Of a DNA stretch of 64,000 nucleotides, positions 34,100-45,800 are shown piece by piece. The stretch's first letter is position 1. Every line of letters begins with the position of its first letter. Position numbers and translations under genes: made by a program. The notes under the pieces were generated by a model. The model searched no databases, was not told where the DNA came from, and saw only the letters and a program-made list of their open reading frames with translations. Origin of the DNA: Hirudo medicinalis (Eukaryota > Annelida > Clitellata > Hirudinida > Hirudinidae); NCBI GenBank assembly GCA_011800805.1, contig MPNW01000174.1, positions 160,748 through 224,747 on the forward strand, given 5' to 3'.

Positions 34100-35165
34100 C
34101 AAGTGTCAACTGTACATTTGTGACATGTCAAAAATTTGGGCTCGCAGGTAGAAACTGAAAAACTATGAGTGCATGGGCATGCAAAATAATAGCTAACACA
34201 CAGGTGCCACTGGGTCAATGGTCGGTGAAATCTGTATCCATGGGGGGAGGTGCGGTTCTTGGTTTCCAAACAGTTTCCTCTAGAGTTCTCCGCAATTCCA
34301 GAAATTTTGATGTCCATGTTTCAAATTCAACATGCTGCATTTCGAAATCATCAATATCCATCCACCCAAAAAGATCCAGATCTAATTGATGTCGTGAAAC
34401 AATGATGCAATAAAAAATCACCGGCCGAGTGCATAAATCGCATTAAACGCTCATTCGCATTTCGTGTCCTTTGCAAATGCGCGCTATCACTTCAACGGCC
34501 AAACCGCACATCTTTCATTTCCTTGAGGGAACTTGATCCTGGCTCGTGGAGGATCTTCTGTGAGGCCTGAAACTCGAACGCACTCGGAACTGTGGTGTGA
34601 ATCCGGTCTGGTATCGTTCGGCGTTTTACCTGAATGCACAGCTGCATCAGGACGCTGTTTCTTCGCCTCCCCCTCATTTTAGCTTTGCCTTGTGAAACTT
34701 CTTGAGAAGTCCCCTCTCAGTCTGAAACATTCTGTTACACTTGCACCTGTTCACTAGCACGCATTATCCAGGTCAATCCAGTCCGCACCTAAAAATCGAG
34801 TGCGTTGGAATTCCGGTCGTTTAACATAGGGACATTTATGGGTCCGCTATCTTCCCCCTCCTTTCGATAGGGACCCGGGGGCATATTCCTTTTTGTCGAC
34901 TTATTGGCAATTGACAAGTACATCGCTACGGGTTGCTAGCCCAATCGCGAAACTCGTCTCTCCGAGCCGTCACACGTTTGTCCAGGTCGCCATCAGTTTT
35001 TCCCGGTTGACACCCGGTTTATTCCCAAGTTCCAAATGGCCAATGCCTCGGTGAAGTAACTAGAAACTCCCACCACGGAGCGTACCGACAGGGAATCATC
35101 AAAGGAGTGCCCCCCGTCCCTGAACGTTTCGGCCCAAACTCCTTACGTTCTCGGGGCCACACCCG
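34100..35165. repeat. GC-richer retroelement debris, related to the 43.6-kb and 56-kb copies
   Basis: This stretch is visibly GC-richer than its surroundings. 34216-34250 (tcaatggtcggtgaaatctg) matches 56668-56705. 35090-35160 (ccgacagggaatcatcaaag, gaacgtttcggcccaaactc, ccttacgttctcgggg) matches 43640-43725 and 56055-56135. No reverse transcriptase motifs are readable here. I infer remnants of the same R2-superclade-like family. Confidence 0.5.
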
Positions 35166-35289
35166 TTTGCTAATTGAATTCAATCAAACGAATGTTGTAG
35201 TTCAGAAACAAAAGTTTCTCCGCATTATGGCATAGTAACTTAGACAATGAGAAATTTTGACAACTAAGAAGCAAGGGCATTTATACTAT

Positions 35290-35580
35290 TGTTATAGCCC
35301 TGGCGCATAATTAAATAAAATAATTAAGGAATAATTAAATTTATATTGCTGCATTTAATCGTCACATTTATAATCTTCTGAAACGAAGCTCAGCAGAACT
35401 AAATTAAGTTTATAACATCTCACAAGATCTCGCAAGATTCCAAAATCTCACACCAGTTACTGCAAATCTTACAGTTCCACACAAAGTTCTCAACTCAATT
35501 ATTCAGTTCTATTAATTGAATACTTGCTCAATAAACTTACTAGAAAACTTCCCAAGTTTACGGATTCCCGGTTTATTTCA
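35290..35580 (+). mobile_element. Solo LTR with 4-bp target duplication CTAT
   Basis: Starts TGTTATAGCCCTGG and ends GGTTTATTTCA, like the LTRs at 16462 and 17486 (shared blocks: ttaaggaataattaaattta, tattcagtt, gaatacttgctcaataaact). CTAT is present on both sides (35286-35289 and 35581-35584). This is the expected product of recombination between the two LTRs of one insertion. Confidence 0.88.
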
Positions 35581-35966
35581 CTATTATGATCAAAGATATG
35601 TCCTGCAGAAGTCTGACCTTTTATTGGACTTTGATACTTAACATCCCCTGCGATTCCTTATTGTTCCTTTTGAAACTCGATGAGGCCTATTCGAAACCCC
35701 TAGTAGATGAATCTACTATGAAAGTGTACCAATCACTTTCGGCCGAAACAGAAAAACTCTCGAAACTACGCATTTTTTTCTATTTCTTGTTGTCGGTGGT
35801 ATTGGATATTGGATATATCAGTATAGCCGGGAAGTTCTCCCCGGAAATCTTTAATTTTCTTCGTTACTACTAGCACTCTTGAGGGTTATCGGCCAATGAG
35901 AAATGTCGAAGTGTCGTTCAAGAAATGTCTCAGTTCCCAGAGAGGTTTGAGAGATATCATTCGGCC

Positions 35967-36163
35967 TGCAGGTTGGCCGAATGGGTTGCATTCCTGCATG
36001 CGGTCGTAATAGCAACAGTCTTAATGTGTTCGCAACCCAGCCTGCACCGCCAGGGAGCGCCCTGGGGTGTGGGCGATAATGGTAGATCGATTAAAAAGTG
36101 CCTTCACATCCCATTTGGATGCATAAGGCACTCAAAAGATGGGCTAAATACAAATACAAATTA
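35967..36163 (+). mobile_element. SINE, GGTTGGCCGAATG family
   Basis: Reads cctgcaggttggccgaatgg, cctgcatgcggtcgtaatag, gttcgcaacccagcctgcac, agggagcgccctgggg and the tail ccttcacatcccatttggat..ataaggcactcaaaa. It is almost collinear with 23897-24100, so the family was recently mobile in relative terms. Confidence 0.87.
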
Positions 36164-36299
36164 ATGCATTCTGCAACATCTTCCGTGAACCCCCTCGGGA
36201 GAAGGGATCCAACCGTTTCGAGTGGTCCTTTCCTCTTACGCAGTATGTTCTGCCTAGCTGTATCTGCAACTTTCTGCAATTAGAAACAAAGCAGTGCTA

Positions 36300-37945
36300 G
36301 GGTTATTATTTATGGCAATAGATCTGAGGGCCTTGTTTACCGCTATTTTTTCTGACTGACATCGGGAGGACTTCTCTTTTCTTATTTATTTATTTGGCTA
36401 GAATGCGCTGCATAAATAGGAATATTTAGACTTCACTTTTTCTAGCTACTTGTCTTTTATTATATAAGCCTCGAGTGGTCACTCGGAATCGCCGACCCTG
36501 GATGATATTGTTTTCTCGATTTGGAAGACTATTACTTGCTCCTGTTTACCGACACCCATACCATAGCATATGGTAACCACACAACATCAAGATTTCTGTT
36601 GTTAAACAAATTTCTTGCCTCTTTGCAAGAGTTTCTATCACTTTAACTGTTCCTAACATAACATGGGCCAGGTCTTGGAATCACTTTTTTTTACTGTTAT
36701 CTTGGAAATTATTGTATATATTCTATCCAAATGTTGTCCATATTTTGCTTAATATTAAAATTAATTATTTTAAAATAAGTTTTAGCAATAAAATTTGAGT
36801 GGCGTAGAGATGCCATTGATAAATTCTCATGACGTTTTTCTCTGCTCTCGTGAATGAGCATGTAACGATAAGCACTCTTCCCTGAACCTAACTTGTTACA
36901 GGGATAATATAGTGGTTATTAAAATGAAGCTCAACACACATATTCTTGCCACTTAACCTCACATGAGATAAGAACGTTATTAGCTAATTTAACGTTTAAC
37001 AGTTGAATTCGCTGTTACACAGGCTCGCTGCTTTAGCATTGGATGCTTTTAAATCCCAATGGATACTTGCACTGGCTGCATACCGGATATTCTTATTCAG
37101 AAGAGGCAAAAACACTTTCACGATTCACTCGAATATATTTCCAGAAGAATTTTCCTACACAAAAGGGTTTGAGTTTTAGAAATGAGTTTCAAGCGAATAA
37201 AAAAAAACTAACCATTTCAGGATTTATTTGAACCATACTTAGAAAGGAAAGCTAGAAATTGCAGCATTACTTTACATAAAAAAATAATTCCCATACCTCA
37301 AGGTTATTATGTTTTTACAAGTGTTTGAAATATTTCAACTTATCTACGGCAGTTTTCTTAAGTTACTAGTTAGATAGTAGCTTCATTACCTAAATGAAAC
37401 TATATCTTACAAATTGGTTTAAGAAATAATTACTGGACTAGAGAAAAAGGATATATTTCCTATTTGTTTATTTTAAAAAGCATTCGAACAAATCGTGGTT
37501 AATTAAGCATTCCGAATAATATTCTTTGTTTCGATTCAAATACTGTTTGAAAGATTATTAAGGAAATAATATTCAGGTAGTTTACTTGTATGTTCTGACT
37601 TCGCTAAACTTGCGGTGCTTTCGCTATGCTGTCGTGGGTTGGTTTCTCGTCGGGTAACAGCTTTGTTTCTGCATGCTTATACGTTTGTATGTCAACATCA
37701 AGGCTTAATTTTTCTTTAGATATATTTATATCTCATTAATTTGGATTTCGCTTATCTGTTACCAAAGTAAATTTATCATTAACCTCTGAAGTGAGTGGAT
37801 GCATTTTATTGTGAATTATATTTCTAAATTACTGTGTTGCTATCACTAACTTTCGAACTCTATCAACTTGGCCTTTTATGAACTTTTGACGTTTATAACA
37901 TTTGTACTTGATTACTAATATTGGAATGGCTTTGATAACATTTAT
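36300..37945. other. Intergenic, upstream of the PHLDB gene
   Basis: No supported gene or element. It may contain the promoter and first exon(s) of the PHLDB gene, which I could not identify. Confidence 0.45.
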
Positions 37946-37949
37946 TTAT

Positions 37950-38965
37950 TTACTTATTCAAGGCAAGCAGGTTCCTCGCTTGATAAGTGAGAAACGTAAA
38001 TGAAGAACATAGGTGCAACAAAATTAAATCACTAACTGTTAAAAATTTGGATACATTAGTTGCTTTTACAACATATCTATGGAGAAGATTGTTGATGTGA
38101 TATCTTCCACTAGTAATAAATTCCATGTTCAAACTATTCTATTAGAGAAAAATATTTAGTAGTGTTAACTTTACATAGTTCAGGTTTTATATTATAGCTA
38201 TGGCCTCTTGTAATGGAATAAGATCTGGATGAATGTAATCGATCGGATGTGTTTTCATGTGACTTTGTGCTATAAATTATTTAGCACAAGCAGAGGTCCA
38301 ATATCAGTCTTCTCTTCTCCAAAGTCTGTAGGCTAAAAATCTCAAGACTTATGGAAATCAACAGAGACAGGGAATGAACTTAGTTAATTGCCTTTGAACC
38401 TTTTCAATTTTGTTGATGTGGTAGTAAGGATTCTATCTGAGCAGTACTGGAAGAGTGGCCCAAAGTAAGTAGGAAATGCTTTGCAATGATCTTTTTGTTC
38501 TTAGAGGAAAAGGACCTGATAATACTTCCAGATCTGGAAGAGTTGAAGTAGAATGGATGATGTTCGATGTGAAATAATTGATGTGGGTCTTAAATGTAAA
38601 TTTATCATCAGCTGCCACTTCAGGATTTCATATATCACGAAATTTTTGGCATCCAAGAGGTGAGGAAGTGCATCAGTTTTTCTCCTTGCTTGGCCTATAA
38701 TTGAACATAGCATTTGGATGGTGCCAAGTTTAGCTGTCACAACTGACTCCACTTAAGGAGCTCATCAGAAGCTTTTTGCCGAATGTTATTGTTTGGGAGA
38801 AACTTTCATATGACTTGATGTCATTGGTGAACAGTTTAATCGTGACTTCATTGGAGATGTTGGTTGTAAAGTCATTAATGAAAATCAGAAAAAAGGTTGG
38901 GTCAAGAGTGCTTCCTAGCAGACTCTGGATACAGATATTGTTTAAGATAATGAACTTCCATTGCT
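37950..38965 (-). mobile_element. Non-LTR retrotransposon 3' remnant
   Basis: Reverse-strand frames give VAADDKFTFKTHINYFTSNI, PFPLRTKRSLQSISYLLWA and, frame-shifted, INKIEKVQRQLTKFI. This is the usual run at the C-terminal side of jockey/CR1/RTE-type reverse transcriptases. Multiple stops and frameshifts are present and no catalytic YxDD survives here. Confidence 0.6.
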
Positions 38966-39370
38966 AACAATTTGTATCTCAGGTCTGATCTAAAAAGGTC
39001 TATTTAGCATTTTATGTATTTATTTAGTTTATATTATTATAATCTTAAGTTTAAGATTTCCAAATAGTTTTTGTCCTTACAATTGAATTCACCTCTAATA
39101 AATATGGTTGCCCTGGATAAGAATGGTGCTTTATCTATCTTTACTTTGATAAACTTTATTATTAAAAAGTTGGTTAAAGGTAAAACCTATACTCCGGTGC
39201 TATGTTAATCACAAGAAAGCCACACACGCTTCAAATAAAGTCCCAGTAAAGTGGACTGAATAATTAAGTCAACAGCTTAAACCTTGATATGGATGAGAAA
39301 ACTACTGTAGGATAAAGTCATGGCTTTCTATTTTGCAACTTTAAAATTGCTGGTCTGTTTTTCAATCTAG

Positions 39371-39817
39371 GTAAGTCTATTCTGGGAAGCTCAAATAGAC
39401 ATTGCACAGATTTTCATATTGAGGGTTCTGAGGTGGAAGAAAATCATTGTTTCTTAATTAGGGAGGGCTACTCAGTCACTCTATCTCCTATTGCCACCTC
39501 AACGTTTGTGGACAATCATCGTGTAATAAAGTCTGTCAAACTTGAGAATAGTGAGTGAAACATATTTTTCAGGTAGTTCGTATTTTTAAAAATAAAACTT
39601 AGCATTGTTTTGTGAAAAAAAGTAATTGACTTCCAGTAATTAATATGTATTTTTATTTAAAATTATTATAATCCTAAGGATTTCATTTTGGTTAATTAAC
39701 CAGATTAATTTGACCTTCCAAAATATGCAGATGCTTTACTTCGTCTGGGGAAATCCAATGTTTTTCGTATTAAACTTCCCCAATCTCCTCATATAAATCA
39801 GTGGAACTGCACTCCAG
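39371..39817 (+). CDS. PHLDB: PHLDB exons encoding the FHA domain
   Basis: Exons 39371-39550 and 39731-39817, both bordered by phase 1 introns. The first reads SILGSSNRHCTDFHIEGSEV then ENHCFLIREGYSVTLSPIA and VDNHRVIKSVKL. The second reads ALLRLGKSNVFRIKLPQSP. This follows the FHA strand pattern (IGS, then EHC, then x-G-x-x-V, then G-x-x-L-x-LG-x-S-x-x-FR) seen in PHLDB1. The FHA histidine is kept as NHC; the conserved arginine is not clear. The first strands must lie in an upstream exon ending in phase 1. FHA domains bind phosphothreonine peptides; whether this one does cannot be told. Confidence 0.8.
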
Positions 39818-42800
39818 GTGTATTATTTGTTGAGTTCAATACATTTAAAATAATTTTTGATGACCAGGAATGCTAGTTTCCTTGCAATTAAGCAGTATTT
39901 TACTTGCCATATTTATTGAATAATTAAAAAAAATTAACTGGATTTTTTTTAGGTTATTTGACAAGAACAGAAATAAGGGAAATACAACTGCAAAACTTAA
40001 AATCAAATTGTGGGTTGAAGAATGAAAAGCATTTGATTTCAAATTCTTTAAATAGTGATCTTAACAATTCACTAGTTAGTGCAGATGCATATTTGTTCAT
40101 TAAGAATGTCTTAGTAATCTAGTAACATGGAAAGAGTGCACACTTTGACATTGCTTTCATATTTATTAAAAGATCAATTTATCAGCATCTTCCAAAGGAT
40201 TTGACTATTTGTCAGAAAATAAAACCTACAGAAGGAAATCAAAATTTGATGATTTAAAGATTTTTTTGTTGGCCCAAGCAACAAAACGACTAACATCATG
40301 TAAAGCAAGCAATGATTTCACAGGAATCCTTTCTGATCAGAATTCAGCAATTGATGCGTCACAAAGCTTATCATCAAATTCATTTGGCAAAGACAGTTCA
40401 TTGCAGAAGTTGGAGAACTTAAGGACTAGTTATTCAAGGAACTTCATAATTATTTCAAAGTCACATGAAGTGGAATCATTGCATAGCTTATTGACTGGTA
40501 TTAGATGCTACAGTGATTCTTTTTTGAACGATTGGTGTGCTTCAGACGTTTATTCAAGAAGATTATATGTGACACCTCTTGTGAACAATTTTGATTGTCG
40601 TGAAAGGAAATACAATAATTTTAAAAGAAGGAAATTGCCTGATGCATTTCCTAGTTTACTTGATATCAAACGAAAATGCGTGTCCAATTATGAGTTGTCT
40701 CTTATTAATAACATTTCTAATTTAAATGCTTTTGTGAAGATTTCACCTTATTCCACATTCAATCATTTGCATAAACACAAATTCGTTGTAGAGGTTATTA
40801 TTATTAATTTGTTTCTGTGAATTACTTTTAAATATATATTTTTGCTAACAAGGTCCCCATTATGGATGAACAAGATTTGGGAAACCTGTCGAGCAACCAG
40901 GTAGAACTAAAGATTTTTTATGAAAGACAAAAGGCAGAGAGAATGAGAGAACAGCAGAGAGCTGTGGACGAGCAGAGACGTTTGGACGAGCTGATGAGTT
41001 TGTGGCCTTCTGCTTTGTCATGGGGACCTGAATGCAACAATATTGAAATTTCAAAGGGTCAAATAGACTTTGATGAAAAGCAGTGTGTAAAGCAAAGACC
41101 TCTGCAACAAAATTCAGTTCTAACTGAAACTGATTTGGAGGGGCACATTTCACCTGTAGAAGACAGTGGGGTTGAGTTTTGTTCTCCAGTTTGGTCTCAG
41201 TTGTCACAAAAGACTCTTAACAAAGAGACGTGCGCTCTAACCGATGGACACGGAAGTACATCGGAGGATAGAAAATGTTCATCATCTCACAACTCAAATC
41301 TCATTTGTGCTAGTGATAAGTTTATGTTTGGATTTTCTCCTTTAGAAAATGTGAAATTTTGTTCTGACACTAAGGTTATTTTCATTATAATAATTTTCTT
41401 ATCACTTTTTAATTTTTAACTTTTTCATTTTTAAAATTTAATTTTTATTTCTGCATTTTTTTGTAAGAGCTTTCACCATTGAATATGTTAACAATAACAT
41501 TTCTCTTAATTATTGGGCCTTTAAGGACCTTTGCATCTGAAGGCCTCTAAAATAATGTTGGTCTAAGTACTCCTCGAGAATATTTTTAGACCACTGACTA
41601 AATTGAGGGCCACTGAAACAACTGAACTTTTCCAACAATTCTAGTTAATTTAAAGATTTGTGAGGGAAAACTATTAGTGAGAAGCAGGTTTTATAATCTC
41701 TGTCATTGAGTTAACAAAATTTGAAATTTGGACCTTAGCAGATTTATGATGCATTAATGAATTTTATTTTCATTATTATTGTTTTTTTCTTAAACCAGTT
41801 TCACTTTCCTGTGAACTTCTGCAAATGTCCCTCCTTGAACTTCCATTTTCTTGTTCTTCTCAAAATATTTCTAAGATGTTGAATATAGAAAGAAATAATT
41901 TATTAAGAAATCTTTTTGTTCTGTTTTATTCAGGGTTTCCACTGCCAAATTTGCTTTTGGTATATTGGTTTGGGCTTTGATGTTGGTGGCATCATTCTAT
42001 CAAAAAATTCACTTTGCCAAAGCTTATCTATGCCTTGTTTTGCATTTACAAATTGTAAATTATGCACAACAAAAAGGAAACATTTAACATATGTTACTCC
42101 TCTTCTTCACAATCTCCACTGGCTATGCATTCTCCAAAAAATAGACTACAAAATTTCTAAACTCATTTTCAAGTCTCCTAGGTCAAGCCCCTTCATATCT
42201 ACCTTTCACCTGCATTCCTGGTAGGCATGGGCTCAGATCAGAAACCAGGGGCTCCCTCATCAAATCATCTGGACACTGGATGGCAGGTCTATAGATGATG
42301 TTGACCAGCAGATCTGGAATAGACTCCCCCTTCTATTATCAATACTAATCTAGCCAGTTTTCACTCTACCCTCAAAACTTTCCCATCCAGGGAAAGCTTA
42401 AAAACCCAAATAGTGAAGTGGTGTGGAAGTTCAATCTTGGACATAAGCCACTATAATCAAACTCTGTTTCATTATCATTATCATTGCTGTACATATTTCC
42501 ACCTGAATAAGCTCAATTAAATACAATGACCCACTTTAAACTTCAACATTTTTCATTATATTACCTTTCATTATATTACAACATATATTAATTAAGGTAT
42601 ATTTCTTAGTTACATGGATTTCCATCTTTTGTTAATCAAGAACTATCTTTCAGAATTATGAAAGTTTTTGAAATATTTGTTAGATCAATGAGTCGAGCCA
42701 TGAAATACAAAGTTTATACGACTTACAAAGAGATGTCATGCAGAATATATCTGAGATGAAAAACACATTTTCAGAAATAGACACTCAACACAATGAAGTT

Positions 42801-45800
42801 CTTCAAGAGGTACAAGTGTTTTAATCTGACTGCATTTTTGAAAAGATTTATTATTGTAAATTCATTTGGATTTAATAATTATTGTTTGCTTTTATTGTAA
42901 TGCATTTCAAAAGTGATTGTATCACCTGCTAATAAACAGTGTAGTAAATGCATAGGAAAAACCTACTTAGAGTATCGCTTATTAAATGTGTTTTGTACCC
43001 ATACGGTGTAATGGTTAAGAGCCGATGGTTTCCTACTGTCATGATGGCAACAAGTATTTAAACTCTGTTGTGGAAGTATCATCCTAACCATTTAGTTATG
43101 TAATGGACATTAAGTCTGTAATCTCTTTATTGCATTTTTGCATAAAGATTTTTGATGAGTCCATTGTAATTGTTGTGTTAAATCTCCATGCAAAACTGTT
43201 TGATTAACCAGAGTACTGGACTGAATTATGTGATCGACTACTTGCAGTTATTTGTGCATTCTTCAAAGCAATTCTACTAAGATAGACTTTCAAAGTACAT
43301 ATTTTTTGATAAATGGTTAATTGATCTTATTTCAATCAGGTTTAATAAGTCAATATTTTATTGTAAGTATTTTATAATTTGCAGCTTGAAGTTGAAATAG
43401 CTTTAATTGAAGGTGAATATGATATACTCTCAGGACAACTTCATGAAGCTAAAAGTAAAGTAGTTGAGATTGAAAAGAGGGAGGCTGATCTTTTGAGTGA
43501 CATTAACACTGGACAGGTTTGTTTGAATTTATTGTAATGAACTCAACATTAGCTCAACATAGGGATGAGCTGTTTGCAATTGATTTTATTTGTGATTTGC
43601 ATGAGGTCTGCATTGTTATTTTCTTAAAACACCGCCTTGGAGCTCCGACAGGGATCTTCAGAGGAGTTTCCCATGTCTTCAAACGTTTTGGCTCTGTGAA
43701 TCTCCTTACATTTTCGGAGGGGCTGGCTGCATCCGGTGATCAGCCAGGTGTCCCTGTCGGTTTTTACCTTCCAAACCCAACTCTATCTCCAGCTATGCGG
43801 GTGATTACTGCTTGGACTGGAGCGACTATGAAAGCTCTCACCGACTTATTTAAGAACGCTTGCTGCATTGCTTGGAAGCCGACAACCTTCGAATATGCAA
43901 GGCTCTCTTTGGTCTTCTTATGTTGATCGCATCTGCCTCAGTTGCCTAGAGTGTCCATGAAAGCTCTCGATGGCTTCTTCATGAGGTATACTTAATATAT
44001 CCAAACTGGGACCTAAATTTTCTTTGTGGAGGCAATTGGGAGATAGACATTTTTTGTGACTCAGCCACAGGCATTTATTTGGATGGCAGTCGATAGTGGT
44101 TTGGAAGCCAGAGGCCAGCCTATTTTCCCCGATAATATCTTATCTCTTGCCCAAGGAGTTGACCCCATCCTTTCGGTGGATCATTGACACCAGAGATCAA
44201 AGGCCTTCTCCAACTTTCATGCGGTGGCTTCAGAAGACTTCTGGCCTCTCATTTGTCAGATCCAGAATGAGGCTGTTTCTGCTTCTATCTGGGTGCCTCC
44301 ACTTGGCTCCACCAAACCCCACCTCTGCAAATTGACCCTGTAGGGCAACTGGTCATATACTGACATTATCGTGAGTGCAAACTGGAGCAGGGACACCTTG
44401 ATTGCTTGCGTTACCTTTATTGTTTACGGAATGTGGTGCTCATCGACACATGCTCTTGTCGGTGAGATATTCATCAAAAATGCTTCCAAGACTTTTCACT
44501 GGTTCTTTGGACACTGTGGGGATTTGCTGTCTCCCACATCGAAGAACACATCCCTGTGAAGTTGCTCCCTGATCAAGACAAGACTCCTGGATTTTGCAGG
44601 CATGAAAGCCATTCAACTCCACCCTAGCAGGCTGTCTAATTTGTCCAGAATTTTTTGAACAACCTGCTTCATGTTCATTATCAGGGTAGTGTCATCCATG
44701 AATGCCTTTATTGAGGGCATGTGCAATCCTTTACCAATGTGCGCCTCTGGAATATTGGACCCAGCTGCCTTCAATAGGATCTGCATTGCAAGTATGAACA
44801 GGGAAGGGGAAACAGCACCCCATAGCTATCCCAACCTCCAGAGGAACCCACCTTGTCATGCACCTCTTGCTGGAAAACCACATCATGAACCTGCTAAAGT
44901 ATTCCTGGAGGATGTGGATAACGGGCTATGGCACATGATGGGCCTCCAACATCTTCCAAAGGAGTTGGTGCGGCATAGACCCATATGCATTCACTAGGTC
45001 CAACCTCACAACTTACAGACTCAGCTGGCTCCTCTTGGCTCCCTGGATAGCCTCCCAAATCATCGAGGTATGCTTGATGCAACCGGGTACACTTGGAATG
45101 CCTCTCTTTTGGACTTATATATCCATGTACTGGTTAGACATCGCAAATTCTGTGAGCCTCGATGCCATGATGGATAAAAATATTTTCCCCTCTACATTCA
45201 GCAGTGATTATGAGTCTGAATTGATTTAGGCCCCTGGAGTCTTTCTCCTTTGGAATGTAGATGCCCTCTGCCTTCTTCCACTCATCATCAACTGTGGCGG
45301 AAGACCATGCTCTCTGAATGAGGGAATGAAGCAGGTAGAATGTCTTGGGGCATCTCTTGTTCAGGAGATAGGGAACTCTGTTTGGTCCTGGCACTGAACG
45401 GTTTCTTGCTTTCCACAACTCCTCTCACCTCCTCGAGCGAAGGAGACGCCAAGCAAAAGGGACTGGCCTGCAGAGGCATCGCCGGGGTGTCCAACCTTTC
45501 CTGTTAGAGACTCGTGGTGGAGGACATCATTGCATGTTTTGAGTAAGTGTTCCTCCAAGTTGTCTTGCTCAACGGTAAGTTCACCAGATTTTGGAGGGTC
45601 GAGTAGCAATCTCCCGCATCTGTAAATCTGTATCGCTAAAGAAGCTACTCATAGCTCTCCTCTCATATTTCCTTTGACTCATTCTTTCAGTGCAGCACAA
45701 GTCCCTCGCATGTCTCTTCGGGCCTCCTCATTGTTATATACCAAATTGCGAAATTAAAGTCGGCTCACATAATGACGTTATTTATTTTAGTTTATGTTTT

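Noticed and set aside
35586..35873. 95-residue open frame next to the solo LTR
   Set aside because: It has an ATG but no recognisable similarity, splice context or codon pattern; treated as chance.
40862..41419. Independent gene starting at ATG 40862
   Set aside because: The frame extends upstream to an acceptor at 40852 and joins 40793 in phase 0, so it is an internal PHLDB exon; the last residues after 41374 are intron read-through.
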